Below are positions 52,199-60,843 of a stretch of 64,000 nucleotides of DNA, one piece after another (position 1 is the first letter of the stretch; every line of letters starts with the position of its first letter). This DNA comes from Effusibacillus consociatus. Lineage in GTDB: Bacteria > Bacillota > Bacilli > Tumebacillales > Effusibacillaceae. Position numbers and translations under genes: made by a program. The notes beneath the pieces were generated by a model that had not been told where the DNA came from, searched no databases, and was given only the letters and a program-made list of their open reading frames with translations. The DNA is taken from NCBI RefSeq assembly GCF_042652925.1, contig NZ_JBHSHC010000016.1:1-64000 (forward strand), given 5' to 3'.

Positions 52199-52806
52199 TG
52201 AGAAACTGTTTGGTTCTCGGACGGACAAATGTTGGGAAAACGATGTTTTGTGTGAATTTTGCAGAGTTTCTCGGATTGCACAGACTTGAGGTGTTTTATC
52301 AATTACCGGATGGTTCCACACGTCAAAAAAAATATGATTTATCATCGGCACGCCATGAGCTTTCAGGATTGGGTCAGCATAAAACCAGGTCTCTTCAGTC
52401 GATTCAGCTGGATTTGCCCGGAGGAAAGGGCGCACGCAAGTTTACGCTCACAGATTCTACCGGATTAACGGATGGGGTGCATCCGGATCGGGGATTGCGC
52501 GAAGCAATGGCACAAACTCTTGGAGAATTGAAAGCTGCCGATTGCATTCTTCATATGGTCGACTTGGGAGAAGTGGCAAAAGCCGGAAGCTTGCGGTCTC
52601 TCGGTGAACTTGATCTTCAAATTGCCGAGTTTGGCGAATTTAAGGACGGATATGCAATGCTTGCCAATAAAATGGATCTTCCTGAGGCAAAAAAGGGCCT
52701 TGCACTCCTGCAGGAAGAGATGAGGGGAACTCGAATCATTCCGATCTCCTCGATCTATCGGCAGGGATTTCGTGAGGTGAAAGAATATGTTTGGCGATTG
52801 GTATAA
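52198..52806 (+). CDS. Ras-like GTPase, unnamed
   Basis: About 202 residues. G1 GRTNVGKT, G3 DSTG, G4 NKMD and a likely G5 SSIY are visible, so it is a genuine small GTPase, but it is not Era, Der or EngB. The G3 is DSTG rather than DxxG with a switch II such as DTPG. It begins at the spoVK stop (ATG 52198 after GGAGGGAGTCGCTTG) and overlaps the next gene by 20 bases. It may work with SpoVK; this is inference. Confidence 0.8.
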   Translation: MRNCLVLGRTNVGKTMFCVNFAEFLGLHRLEVFYQLPDGSTRQKKYDLSSARHELSGLGQHKTRSLQSIQLDLPGGKGARKFTLTDSTGLTDGVHPDRGLREAMAQTLGELKAADCILHMVDLGEVAKAGSLRSLGELDLQIAEFGEFKDGYAMLANKMDLPEAKKGLALLQEEMRGTRIIPISSIYRQGFREVKEYVWRLV

Positions 52807-53371
52807 TTGGTTGATTGAGGTCTTTGGCATTGTTCTCACGGGGATTTCGATAAAGTGTATGGATGATTTGCTGGATGCGGAATATGACCAATGCGTCGGT
52901 CGCCAAACGTTGGCCGGGAAGCTCGGAAAAGCTATACTTCCTTATGCTTTGCTTGTTCTTGCAATCGGGATATTTGTGGCAAAGGAGATTGCATTAGTGC
53001 TTTTTCTGGCAAGTTACGCAATTGGAATGGGGCATGATTTGAGGGAAAAAATGCCTACAGGTCTTCCGGGGTGGGGGGAAGGGCTGGCAGCGCTGGTATT
53101 CGGGATGCTGCTGGCAGGTCCCATTCCAATGATTTGGGGCCTCATGATTATTGGAGCCGTGCAGTTACTTGATGATTTGGTGGATATCTATAAAGATACG
53201 CAGAGCGGGCAGCGGAATTCCGCCGTTCGTTTAGGAGTTGTCGAAACGACTCTTCTCGCTGTGATCTGCTTCCTGTTCGCGGTTCTGTTAGATGCAAAAG
53301 ATTCCGTATTAGTCCTGCTTGCAACACCGCTCGTTCATATGATCCTTGAATTGATGGGAGGAGACAAATGA
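52787..53371 (+). CDS. UbiA-like membrane protein
   Basis: 194 residues, about six transmembrane helices. Two Asp-rich motifs occur: DDLLDAEYD at 26-34 and DDLVDIYKD in the second half. Each is followed by a G ... LG stretch (GRQTLAGKLG, GQRNSAVRLG). DDxxDxxxD is the diphosphate/magnesium motif of UbiA prenyltransferases, but those are about 290 residues. It may be a minimal prenyltransferase-like protein used in sporulation. It overlaps the GTPase start and the following small gene. Confidence 0.7.
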   Translation: MFGDWYNWLIEVFGIVLTGISIKCMDDLLDAEYDQCVGRQTLAGKLGKAILPYALLVLAIGIFVAKEIALVLFLASYAIGMGHDLREKMPTGLPGWGEGLAALVFGMLLAGPIPMIWGLMIIGAVQLLDDLVDIYKDTQSGQRNSAVRLGVVETTLLAVICFLFAVLLDAKDSVLVLLATPLVHMILELMGGDK

Positions 53372-53550
53372 TTCCGATTACATGGGCCATTGCAGCCGTT
53401 CTTGTGGTCCTTCTGGCAGGCTATGCGGTAGGAAGAAGGCAGGGAATTAAGTGGGGGCGGAAGCTTGGGCAAGCGGAATCCTGTATCTATTTACGTCACC
53501 AAAGTTTGCAGGAAGGGGTTTGTAAAATTTGCGATCGAACCTATGACTAG
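53368..53550 (+). CDS. small membrane protein with CxxC, 60 residues
   Basis: Overlaps the previous stop by 4 bases (ATGA). One N-terminal transmembrane helix (WAIAAVLVVLLAGYAVGR) and a cytoplasmic tail ending CKICDRTYD. No family recognised. It closes the spoVK operon at a terminator. Confidence 0.65.
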   Translation: MIPITWAIAAVLVVLLAGYAVGRRQGIKWGRKLGQAESCIYLRHQSLQEGVCKICDRTYD

Positions 53551-53552
53551 AG

Positions 53553-53580
53553 GAGCGCTCTTCTGAGTGCTCTTCTTCTG
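53553..53580 (+). terminator. intrinsic terminator of the spoVK operon
   Basis: GAGCGCTC (53553-53560) pairs with GAGTGCTC (53565-53572, one G-U) around TTCT; TTCTTCTG follows. Confidence 0.65.
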
Positions 53581-53624
53581 TCAGTATGCTACAATAAACC
53601 GAGAAAACGGGAGGTTACTTATGA

Positions 53625-54905
53625 ATGCCTGATACAGAAATTTCCAAAGAGCGAGCCCTCTTAGTGGGGTTGCACATCGGCAAACAATCTTCAGTCGTTT
53701 GGCAGATGGCGTTTGATGAACTTGCGGGCCTGGTGGAAACAGCGGGAGCTGAGGTAGTGTCAACAATCAAACAGTCTCGTGATGTCCCGGAACCTGCTAC
53801 ATATATCGGGAAAGGAAAACTGCAAGAACTGACCGCGCTGGTAAGGGAACTCGAAGCAAACCTAGTTGTGTTTGATTCCGAACTCTCGCCGGCCCAGGTT
53901 CGCAATCTGGAGCAGATTCTACCCTGTAAAGTGCTTGATCGGACCCAGGTAATTTTGGACATATTTGCTGGCAGGGCCCAAACAAAGGAAGGGAAACTGC
54001 AGGTCGAACTGGCTCAATTGAGCTATTTATTGCCCCGTTTGACCGGAAAAGGAATTGAATTGTCAAGACTTGGCGGAGGAATTGGTACAAGAGGTCCCGG
54101 GGAGACCAAGCTGGAAGCCGATCGCCGGAGAATTCGTGACCGCATCTCGGATCTGAAAAGGGAACTCCGGGAGGTTCGCCGGCATCGGGAGGTTCAACGC
54201 CAACAACGCAAAAAGCGGGACATCCCTGTGATTGCATTGGTTGGGTACACCAATGCCGGAAAAAGCAGTCTGCTGCGTGCGATCGTGGAACGGGTGGGAA
54301 GCGGATCCAAAGATGTCGCAGAGGGAAAGAACCGGTTGTTTGATACACTCGATCCCACCGCAAGAAGAACCATGCTTCCGGACGGCCGAACAGCCATTTT
54401 TACGGATACGGTTGGGTTTATTCAACAACTGCCGCATCAATTGGTTGATGCATTTCGGGCAACGCTTGAAGAAACGGTGGAATCCGATCTGCTGCTTCAT
54501 GTGGTGGACGCCAGTCATCCCGCTTATGATGTTCAGATGCAGACCGTATATGATGTATTGGACGAACTGGGAGTCAAGAATAAACCGATTATTACGGTTT
54601 TCAACAAAATCGACATCGTCTCGAACAAACTGCTGGCTGACGATCCGCAAGCCAATCATACGGTTCGGCTGTCAGCAAAGACGGGAGAGGGAATACCCGG
54701 CTTGATTCGATTGATCTCCGAATGGTCCAATCGATCTGCTGTCACTATGCAGGTTCTAATGCCCTACAACGAAGGGCCATTTGTTGCAAGGCTCCATGCT
54801 GAATGCAAGATCTACCATCAGGAATTTCTTGAAGAGGGCATCCTGTTGAAGCTCGACGCAAAACCGGAGTTTGTAGATCGACTGACCAGATATAAAGTGA
54901 CTTAA
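53625..54905 (+). CDS. hflX: HflX, ribosome-associated GTPase
   Basis: 426-residue HflX: N-terminal ATP-binding-like domain (IGKGKLQELTALVRELEANL), the GGIGTRGPGETKLE linker and a C-terminal G domain with GYTNAGKSSL (G1), DTVGF (G3) and NKID (G4). It splits or rescues stalled ribosomes. ATG 53625 follows GGGAGGTTACTTATGA. It precedes ynbB, as in Bacillus. Confidence 0.95.
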   Translation: MPDTEISKERALLVGLHIGKQSSVVWQMAFDELAGLVETAGAEVVSTIKQSRDVPEPATYIGKGKLQELTALVRELEANLVVFDSELSPAQVRNLEQILPCKVLDRTQVILDIFAGRAQTKEGKLQVELAQLSYLLPRLTGKGIELSRLGGGIGTRGPGETKLEADRRRIRDRISDLKRELREVRRHREVQRQQRKKRDIPVIALVGYTNAGKSSLLRAIVERVGSGSKDVAEGKNRLFDTLDPTARRTMLPDGRTAIFTDTVGFIQQLPHQLVDAFRATLEETVESDLLLHVVDASHPAYDVQMQTVYDVLDELGVKNKPIITVFNKIDIVSNKLLADDPQANHTVRLSAKTGEGIPGLIRLISEWSNRSAVTMQVLMPYNEGPFVARLHAECKIYHQEFLEEGILLKLDAKPEFVDRLTRYKVT

Positions 54906-54933
54906 GAGCAAGATGCAAAAAGGAGAGCTTGTT

Positions 54934-56196
54934 GTGATTGAAAGACTTATGAACGATAGCGAATTCGCCAGTTTAGCTGTTGAAATCAAGCATCAGATTG
55001 AGCCGGTCATCAAACGGATCGAAGAGAATGTTTTGCGCAATCAAGCGAAAGTGCTTGCTGCATTTCAGGAGGCAAAGGTAAGTGATTATCATTTTTCCTC
55101 TTCGACGGGATATGGGTACAATGATCGGGGACGAGAGATCATAGAACAAGTATACGCCACTACCTTCCGGGCTGAGGCAGCTCTAGTGCGCCCGCACATT
55201 GTCTCCGGCACACATGCGATTTGTTTAGGGCTGTTCGGAGTGTTACGACCGGAGGACGAGCTCTTGTACATCACGGGTGCTCCGTACGACACGTTAGAGG
55301 AAGTGATTGGAGTACGAGGGAATGCCGGGGATGGTTCGCTAAGAGATTTTGGTGTAACGTTTCATTCTGTTCCTTTGCGCAACAATAAGATCGACTGGGA
55401 TGAGATTCGCAGACGCATTCATTCCAAAACCAAAATGGTAGGGATCCAGAGATCGTCAGGTTATGCCTGGAGACCCTCATTTACGGTTGCGGAGATAAGG
55501 CAAATGGTGCGATTTGTCAAAGAGATCAAACCGGATGTAATCGTAATGGTGGACAATTGCTACGGTGAATTTACGGAAACGGAAGAACCGACTGAAGCGG
55601 GAGCCGATCTCGTGGTGGGATCTTTAATTAAAAACCCGGGTGGGGGTCTGGCCCCTACAGGAGGTTATCTGGTCGGCCGCAGTGAGATCATTCACAGAGC
55701 TGCATGTCGGTTGACCGCGCCCGGAATTGGAGCCGAACAAGGCGCGATGCTGGGAACGAACCGCGGTATTCTGCAGGGATTTTTCTTGGCTCCCCATGTG
55801 GTCGGGGAAGCTCTGAAAGGTGCCGTTTATGCCTCAGCGATGTTTGAACGGGTTGGACTTGAAACTTCACCCCGATGGGAGGAGAGCCGAACCGATATCA
55901 TTCAAGCTGTCCGGCTTGGTTCTAAAGAACGTTTGATTGCATTTTGTCAGGCAATCCAGTCGGCAGCGCCTGTCGATTCCCATGTAAAACCAGAGCCTTG
56001 GGACATGCCCGGTTATGAGGATCCCGTAATCATGGCTGCCGGTGCATTCGTGCAGGGGGCCTCGATTGAACTGTCTGCCGATGGCCCAATCAGAGACCCT
56101 TACATTGGATTTATGCAAGGTGGAATTACCTACGAGCATGTACAGCTCGCCATATTGTCAGCTTTGGAGACGATGAAAGAGAGAAAACTTCTTTAA
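54934..56196 (+). CDS. ynbB: YnbB-like PLP enzyme (aluminium resistance / methionine gamma-lyase family)
   Basis: 420-residue PLP-dependent protein. The Schiff-base lysine is in GSLIKNPGGG; FSSSTGYGYNDRGREIIEQV is the family signature. Members are named for aluminium resistance or methionine gamma-lyase, but the reaction is not proven for this group. GTG 54934 follows AAAGGAGAGCTTGTT. It is followed by the GlnR-controlled glnA promoter. Confidence 0.9.
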   Translation: MIERLMNDSEFASLAVEIKHQIEPVIKRIEENVLRNQAKVLAAFQEAKVSDYHFSSSTGYGYNDRGREIIEQVYATTFRAEAALVRPHIVSGTHAICLGLFGVLRPEDELLYITGAPYDTLEEVIGVRGNAGDGSLRDFGVTFHSVPLRNNKIDWDEIRRRIHSKTKMVGIQRSSGYAWRPSFTVAEIRQMVRFVKEIKPDVIVMVDNCYGEFTETEEPTEAGADLVVGSLIKNPGGGLAPTGGYLVGRSEIIHRAACRLTAPGIGAEQGAMLGTNRGILQGFFLAPHVVGEALKGAVYASAMFERVGLETSPRWEESRTDIIQAVRLGSKERLIAFCQAIQSAAPVDSHVKPEPWDMPGYEDPVIMAAGAFVQGASIELSADGPIRDPYIGFMQGGITYEHVQLAILSALETMKERKLL

Positions 56197-56205
56197 AAAT
56201 TTTCT

Positions 56206-56255
56206 TGTTAACATTTCTAACATTCGTTGACAACTTAATTTCCCCGAAATATAAT
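56206..56255 (+). promoter_or_regulatory. GlnR box and promoter of the first glutamine synthetase gene
   Basis: TGTTA-N7-TAACA (56206-56222) exactly fits the GlnR/TnrA site TGTNA-N7-TNACA. A perfect TTGACA (56227-56232), 17-base spacer and TATAAT (56250-56255) follow; the box lies just upstream of the -35. Confidence 0.85.
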
Positions 56256-56305
56256 ACTAATAGCTAATGAACATATTATTTGAGACTACGGGGAGGAACC
56301 GGGCA

Positions 56306-57616
56306 ATGGATCAATCTACTATCAAACAGCTTGTGAAAGAAAACGGAGTAGAATTTATCATACTTCAATTTGTTGACGTTTTGGGTAACTTCAAACATCT
56401 TGAGCTTCCAATCACCCAATTGGACAAGGTGTTGGACGGAGATATTATGTTCGACGGCTCTTCCATTCTGGGGTTTGCATCGATCGAAAATTCCGACATG
56501 TACTTGAAGCCTGATCTTTCTACTTTCATGGTATTGCCTTGGAGCGATGGGAAAGAAGCTCGAGTCATTTGCGATATTTATACAGGCGATCAGAAGCCTT
56601 TTGAAGGAGATCCTCGCAGCTGCTTGAAGAGAGTTCTCGCAAAGGCGGAATCTCTCGGATTTAGCGGTCTGAATGTAGGTCCGGAGCCGGAGTTCTTCCT
56701 GTTCCCGCTTAATGAAAAGGGCGAACCTGTTTTTGAACCGCATGACAGCATTGGTTATTTTGATGCAGGTGCTCAGGACAGAGGGCAAAAAGTTCGTCAA
56801 GACATCACTCGTACCCTGCATGCTATGGGCTTTGAAGTTGAAGCCCTCCACCATGAAGTGGCAGTTGGACAACATGAAGTTGACTTTAAATACGGTGACG
56901 CTCTGTTAACTGCGGACCGCATTGTAACATTCAAGTGGGTAGTTAAAGAAGTTGCACGCAAATACGGTTTCTACGCAAGCTTTATGCCAAAACCGGTAGC
57001 ACGCATTAACGGTTCCGGTATGCACGTCCATCAATCCTTGTTTACTTCTCAAGGCAATGCATTCTATGATGCAAACGATGAAATCGGCCTCTCTGAAGCT
57101 GCTCGTCAGTATCTGGCTGGTGTTCTGGCTCATGCCAAAGCGTTTGCTGCAGTTACCAACCCGACTGTTAACTCTTATAAGCGCCTGGTGCCTGGCTATG
57201 AAGCACCTTGCTACATCGCTTGGTCTTGCTCGAATCGTTCTGCGTTGATTCGTATTCCTGCTGCACGTAAAGCTGCAACCCGTATCGAAGTTCGCTGCCC
57301 GGATCCGATGGCAAACCCATACTTGGCGCTGGCTCTCATGCTCGCTTCCGGATTGGATGGAATTGAAAAGAAACTTCCTCTGGTTGCAGAAGTGAAGGAA
57401 AACATCTATCATATGTCCGAGGCTGTTCGTGCCGAATACGGTATTGAAGCTTTGCCGGCAGATTTGAACGAAGCTCTGAACAACCTGGCACAGGACGATG
57501 TACTAAAGAGCGCTCTTGGCAACCACCTCTATGAAGCTTATGTTTCTCTTAAAAAAGCCGAGTGGGATGAGTATCGCCTCGAAGTGCATCCTTGGGAGCT
57601 CAAACAGTATAACTAA
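56306..57616 (+). CDS. glnA: glutamine synthetase, copy 1
   Basis: 436-residue type I glutamine synthetase. It keeps the catalytic NxxGPEPEFFLF, NPTVNSYKRLVPGYEAP and RIEVRCPDPMANPYLA regions. Where B. subtilis GlnA has FVRIEESD with feedback-inhibition residue R62, this copy has FASIENSD, so it may be insensitive to glutamine. ATG 56306 follows GGGGAGGAACCGGGCA. Confidence 0.95.
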   Translation: MDQSTIKQLVKENGVEFIILQFVDVLGNFKHLELPITQLDKVLDGDIMFDGSSILGFASIENSDMYLKPDLSTFMVLPWSDGKEARVICDIYTGDQKPFEGDPRSCLKRVLAKAESLGFSGLNVGPEPEFFLFPLNEKGEPVFEPHDSIGYFDAGAQDRGQKVRQDITRTLHAMGFEVEALHHEVAVGQHEVDFKYGDALLTADRIVTFKWVVKEVARKYGFYASFMPKPVARINGSGMHVHQSLFTSQGNAFYDANDEIGLSEAARQYLAGVLAHAKAFAAVTNPTVNSYKRLVPGYEAPCYIAWSCSNRSALIRIPAARKAATRIEVRCPDPMANPYLALALMLASGLDGIEKKLPLVAEVKENIYHMSEAVRAEYGIEALPADLNEALNNLAQDDVLKSALGNHLYEAYVSLKKAEWDEYRLEVHPWELKQYN

Positions 57617-57643
57617 TCGTTCAACTGATAGAATAGAATGCCT

Positions 57644-57682
57644 AAATTCCCTGACTGATTATGTCAGGGAATTTTAATTTTC
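57644..57682 (+). terminator. intrinsic terminator
   Basis: AAATTCCCTGAC pairs perfectly with GTCAGGGAATTT around seven bases, then TAATTTT. Confidence 0.85.
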
Positions 57683-57734
57683 TGTAATCTACTGTTACAT
57701 GCGTTTGACATCTTTTGGTTCCAAGGAATATAAT
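57683..57734 (+). promoter_or_regulatory. GlnR box and promoter of glnR
   Basis: TGTAA-N7-TTACA (57683-57699) fits the GlnR consensus. TTGACA (57705-57710) and TATAAT (57729-57734) are 18 bases apart. So glnR is probably autoregulated. Confidence 0.8.
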
Positions 57735-57769
57735 AGTAATAAACTTATTATCATAAGGAGGGGGACAAG

Positions 57770-58180
57770 ATGAGTGACGAGCTCCGTCGTAACCTGGCCC
57801 TTTTTCCTATCGGAATCGTTCAGAAATTAACTGAATTGACTCCCAGACAAATTCGCTATTACGAACAGCATGAACTGATTCAACCGGCACGGACTGAAGG
57901 GAATCAACGTTTGTTTTCTTTTAATGATGTAGAACGATTGCTGGAAATTAAGAAACTGATTGATCAAGGGCTTAATATGGCGGGAATTAAAAAAATGTTG
58001 GCTGCATCAGCGCCGGCCGAATTGCCTGTTAAGGAAGAAGCTAAGGAAGAAGTACAGAGGATGAAGGATCTTTCAGATGAAGAATTGCATGAGCTCCTGA
58101 AAAAAGAACTCTTCATCCATGGTCGTCCGGGAGTGTCCGGATCATTGATTCGGGGAGAATTATCCAGATTCTTCCACTGA
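57770..58180 (+). CDS. glnR: GlnR, nitrogen regulator (MerR family)
   Basis: 136-residue repressor of nitrogen genes. The MerR HTH is at residues about 18-50 (LTELTPRQIRYYEQHELIQP), and the C-terminus ends SLIRGELSRFFH, matching the tail that in B. subtilis contacts feedback-inhibited GlnA. ATG 57770 follows AAGGAGGGGGACAAG. It sits between the two glnA genes, whereas B. subtilis has glnR-glnA only. Confidence 0.95.
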   Translation: MSDELRRNLALFPIGIVQKLTELTPRQIRYYEQHELIQPARTEGNQRLFSFNDVERLLEIKKLIDQGLNMAGIKKMLAASAPAELPVKEEAKEEVQRMKDLSDEELHELLKKELFIHGRPGVSGSLIRGELSRFFH

Positions 58181-58239
58181 TATCATAATTCGGTAAAAGA
58201 TATCTATCTGATTTTTGCAAAAGATATCGGTGTTATTTT

Positions 58240-58261
58240 GCAGCGGTAAAATTGCCGCTGT
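58240..58261 (+). other. hairpin between glnR and glnA copy 2
   Basis: CAGCGG (58241-58246) pairs with CCGCTG (58255-58260). No T tract follows. AAAGATATC repeats occur just upstream (58197 and 58220). It could slow or attenuate read-through into the second glnA. Confidence 0.4.
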
Positions 58262-58285
58262 TACATATGCAAAGGGGGATCCACC

Positions 58286-59623
58286 TTGAATCGTCATTTC
58301 ACCAGAGACGACATTGTACGCATGGCTAAGGAAGAAAACGTTCGTTACATCCGTTTGCAGTTTACTGATCTGCTCGGAATAATCAAGAATGTGGAAGTAC
58401 CAATTTCACAATTGGACAAGGTTCTTGACAACAAAATGATGTTTGACGGATCTTCCATCGAAGGTTTCGTACGCATCGAAGAGTCTGACATGTACTTGTA
58501 TCCGGATCTCGATACATGGTTAATCTTCCCGTGGGAAACTGAACACGGGAAAGTGGCTCGCTTGATCTGTGATATCTATATGCCGGATGGTACCCCGTTC
58601 GCAGGCGATCCGCGCGGTATTCTGAGAAAAGTTTTGGCTGAAGCAAAGGAAATGGGCTTCACCGCGATGAACGTTGGTCCGGAGCCCGAGTTCTTCCTGT
58701 TCCAGCTTGACCAGAACGGCAATCCGACCATGGAAGTGAACGACAAGGGCGGATACTTTGACTTGGCTCCGCTCGATCTGGGTGAAAACTGCCGTCGTGA
58801 AATCGTGTTAACTCTGGAGTCCATGGGCTTTGAAATTGAGGCTTCTCACCATGAAGTGGCAATCGGTCAGCATGAAATCGACTTCAAGTATGCAAACGCC
58901 ATAACCGCAGCTGACAACATCATGACCTTTAAGCTGGTCGTGAAAACAGTTGCTCGTAAATACGGATTGCATGCTACGTTCATGCCGAAGCCGATTTTTG
59001 GAATCAACGGATCCGGGATGCACTGCCATCAGTCCCTCTTTAAAGGAAAAGAAAATGCATTCTATGATGAGACTGATGAGCTCGGTCTCTCTAAAACAGC
59101 AAGGCAGTATCTGGCTGGAATCCTTGCTCATGCACGTGGCTTTGCCGCAATTACAAATCCGACAGTGAATTCTTACAAGCGTTTGGTTCCGGGCTATGAG
59201 GCACCTTGCTATGTGGCATGGTCTGCAAAAAACCGTTCGCCTCTCGTGCGTATCCCTGCTTCTCGTGGACTTTCTACGCGTATTGAAGTTCGCAATCCGG
59301 ATCCTGCCTGCAATCCGTATCTCGCGCTTGCAGTTATGTTAAAAGCAGGTCTTGACGGTATTAAGAACGAACTTCCGCTTCCGGATGCGGTTAACCGCAA
59401 CATCTACGTGATGAACGAAGTGGAACGTGAAAGAATTGGAATTCGCTCTCTGCCTGGTTCCTTGAAGGAAGCTGTGGATGAACTTCTCGCTGATGATGTG
59501 ATTCGTTCTGCTCTTGGCGAACATGCTGTCACCCACTTCGTTGAGGCCAAACTGATCGAATGGGATATGTTCCGTACGACAGTTCATGATTGGGAACGTG
59601 ATCAATACCTTGCAACCTACTAA
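58286..59623 (+). CDS. glnA: glutamine synthetase, copy 2 (B. subtilis-type)
   Basis: 445 residues, closer to B. subtilis GlnA than copy 1. It keeps FVRIEESDMYLYPDLDTW, that is the R62 feedback residue, and NPTVNSYKRLVPGYEAP. The start is TTG 58286 after AAAGGGGGATCCACC. It is probably read through from glnR, forming the standard glnRA operon, and would be the copy that signals to GlnR. Confidence 0.96.
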   Translation: MNRHFTRDDIVRMAKEENVRYIRLQFTDLLGIIKNVEVPISQLDKVLDNKMMFDGSSIEGFVRIEESDMYLYPDLDTWLIFPWETEHGKVARLICDIYMPDGTPFAGDPRGILRKVLAEAKEMGFTAMNVGPEPEFFLFQLDQNGNPTMEVNDKGGYFDLAPLDLGENCRREIVLTLESMGFEIEASHHEVAIGQHEIDFKYANAITAADNIMTFKLVVKTVARKYGLHATFMPKPIFGINGSGMHCHQSLFKGKENAFYDETDELGLSKTARQYLAGILAHARGFAAITNPTVNSYKRLVPGYEAPCYVAWSAKNRSPLVRIPASRGLSTRIEVRNPDPACNPYLALAVMLKAGLDGIKNELPLPDAVNRNIYVMNEVERERIGIRSLPGSLKEAVDELLADDVIRSALGEHAVTHFVEAKLIEWDMFRTTVHDWERDQYLATY

Positions 59624-59655
59624 ACCTGCCTGAATCGAAATATTCAACAAAAATG

Positions 59656-59694
59656 AAAGCCCGCCCCGACAAGTTGTCGGGACGGGCTTTTTAT
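59656..59694. terminator. bidirectional terminator
   Basis: AAAGCCCG-CCCGAC pairs with GTCGGG-CGGGCTTT around AAGTT, with T runs on the plus side and weaker on the minus side. It separates glnA and the convergent lexA. Confidence 0.85.
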
Positions 59695-59709
59695 CTTGAA
59701 AGAAATCAA

Positions 59710-60333
59710 TTAGGATACGTAGCGGAATACACCGATTACTTTTCCCAGGATCGTTACGTTTTTATAGCGTAAAGGTTCCATTGAGGAATTCTCCGGTTGG
59801 AGACGGATGTGATCCGCTTCTCTATAGAAACGCTTAACGGTCGCTTCATCATCCTCCGTCATCGCAACGATAATTTCCCCGTTTCGTGCGGTCTGTTGTT
59901 TTCGAACGATCACAAGGTCACCGTCATGAATCCCTGCTTCAATCATCGAGTCTCCTTCAACAGTCAAAAGATATAGCTCACCATCAGCTGCCATGCTAGC
60001 CGGGAGAGGGAAGTAGTCCTCGACATTTTCGACGGCAGTGATTGGGCTTCCGGCAGTTACTTTTCCAATTATGGGTACCATTACAGCGGAGAGGTCATGT
60101 TGTACAGCAGGAGTCTCCATGCCTAATACTTCGATCGCCCGGGGTTTAACCGGATCTCGTCGAATAAGACCTTTTTGCTCCAACCGTGCAAGGTGACCGT
60201 GGACAGTCGAACTTGACGCAAGGCCTACAGCATCCCCAATTTCCCGCACGGAAGGGGGATACCCTTTCTTGCGAACTTCATCTTTAATAAAATCCAGAAT
60301 CTGTTGTTGGCGTTTGGACAACTTCATAGCCAA
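59710..60333 (-). CDS. lexA: LexA, SOS repressor
   Basis: 207-residue LexA: winged HTH at residues about 1-65 (SVREIGDAVGLASSSTVHGH), the cleavage site A94-G95 in VTAGSP, and the Ser/Lys dyad S129 (EGDSMIEAG) and K167 (ATVKRF). RecA filaments trigger its self-cleavage. It is divergent from yneA, and the shared region carries two LexA boxes. Confidence 0.98.
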   Translation of the reverse strand: MAMKLSKRQQQILDFIKDEVRKKGYPPSVREIGDAVGLASSSTVHGHLARLEQKGLIRRDPVKPRAIEVLGMETPAVQHDLSAVMVPIIGKVTAGSPITAVENVEDYFPLPASMAADGELYLLTVEGDSMIEAGIHDGDLVIVRKQQTARNGEIIVAMTEDDEATVKRFYREADHIRLQPENSSMEPLRYKNVTILGKVIGVFRYVS

Positions 60334-60438
60334 AATCTCTCTCCTAACTGTACTAGAAATGGAAACGTTTCATAGACTCTTATAAACGAATTATATCATG
60401 TGGTGGAAAAAAATACAAACATAAGTTCGATTTTTGTA

Positions 60439-60492
60439 TTGACACGAACTAACGTTCTGGATATGATGAAGATAATCGAGAACGAATGTTCG
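60439..60492 (+). promoter_or_regulatory. yneA promoter with two LexA boxes
   Basis: TTGACA (60439-60444), 17 bases, TATGAT (60462-60467). CGAACtaacGTTCT (60445-60458) lies in the spacer and AGAACgaatGTTCG (60479-60492) downstream. Both fit the LexA core. On the minus strand TTGTAT (60418-60413) and TATAAT (60395-60390) would serve lexA. Confidence 0.85.
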
Positions 60493-60509
60493 GGAAAGGG
60501 GATTTGTTT

Positions 60510-60824
60510 ATGTATACGTATAACCATATTCTGGGCGAGAATATTCAGCGGAAGCCTCAGAAGAAAGTGCAAGTTTTGCTTATTGGATTGATCGCAATTC
60601 TATTTGTGGGGATTGGACTTAACCTTCTTTGGGGAAACGAGGCATATGGCAGCAATGAAGAGGTTGTGGTAGTTGTACAACCTGGCGATACTCTTTGGTC
60701 CATCGCGAATGAAAATTACCAAGGGAAAGATATACAGGAAGCAATTTATTACATAAAGAAGGCGAACCGTTTGAAATCGGGGAATCTTCAGATCGGAACG
60801 GTACTTCATCTTCCTGTCTTTTGA
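60510..60824 (+). CDS. yneA: YneA-like SOS cell-division suppressor
   Basis: 104 residues: one transmembrane helix (VLLIGLIAILFVGIGLNLLW) and a C-terminal LysM domain (VVQPGDTLWSIANENYQ). YneA is induced by DNA damage and halts division. Position beside lexA, topology and LexA boxes all fit. ATG 60510 follows GGAAAGGGGATTTGTTT. Confidence 0.9.
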   Translation: MYTYNHILGENIQRKPQKKVQVLLIGLIAILFVGIGLNLLWGNEAYGSNEEVVVVVQPGDTLWSIANENYQGKDIQEAIYYIKKANRLKSGNLQIGTVLHLPVF

Positions 60825-60843
60825 CGTTTCGCTTCACCTTGGA

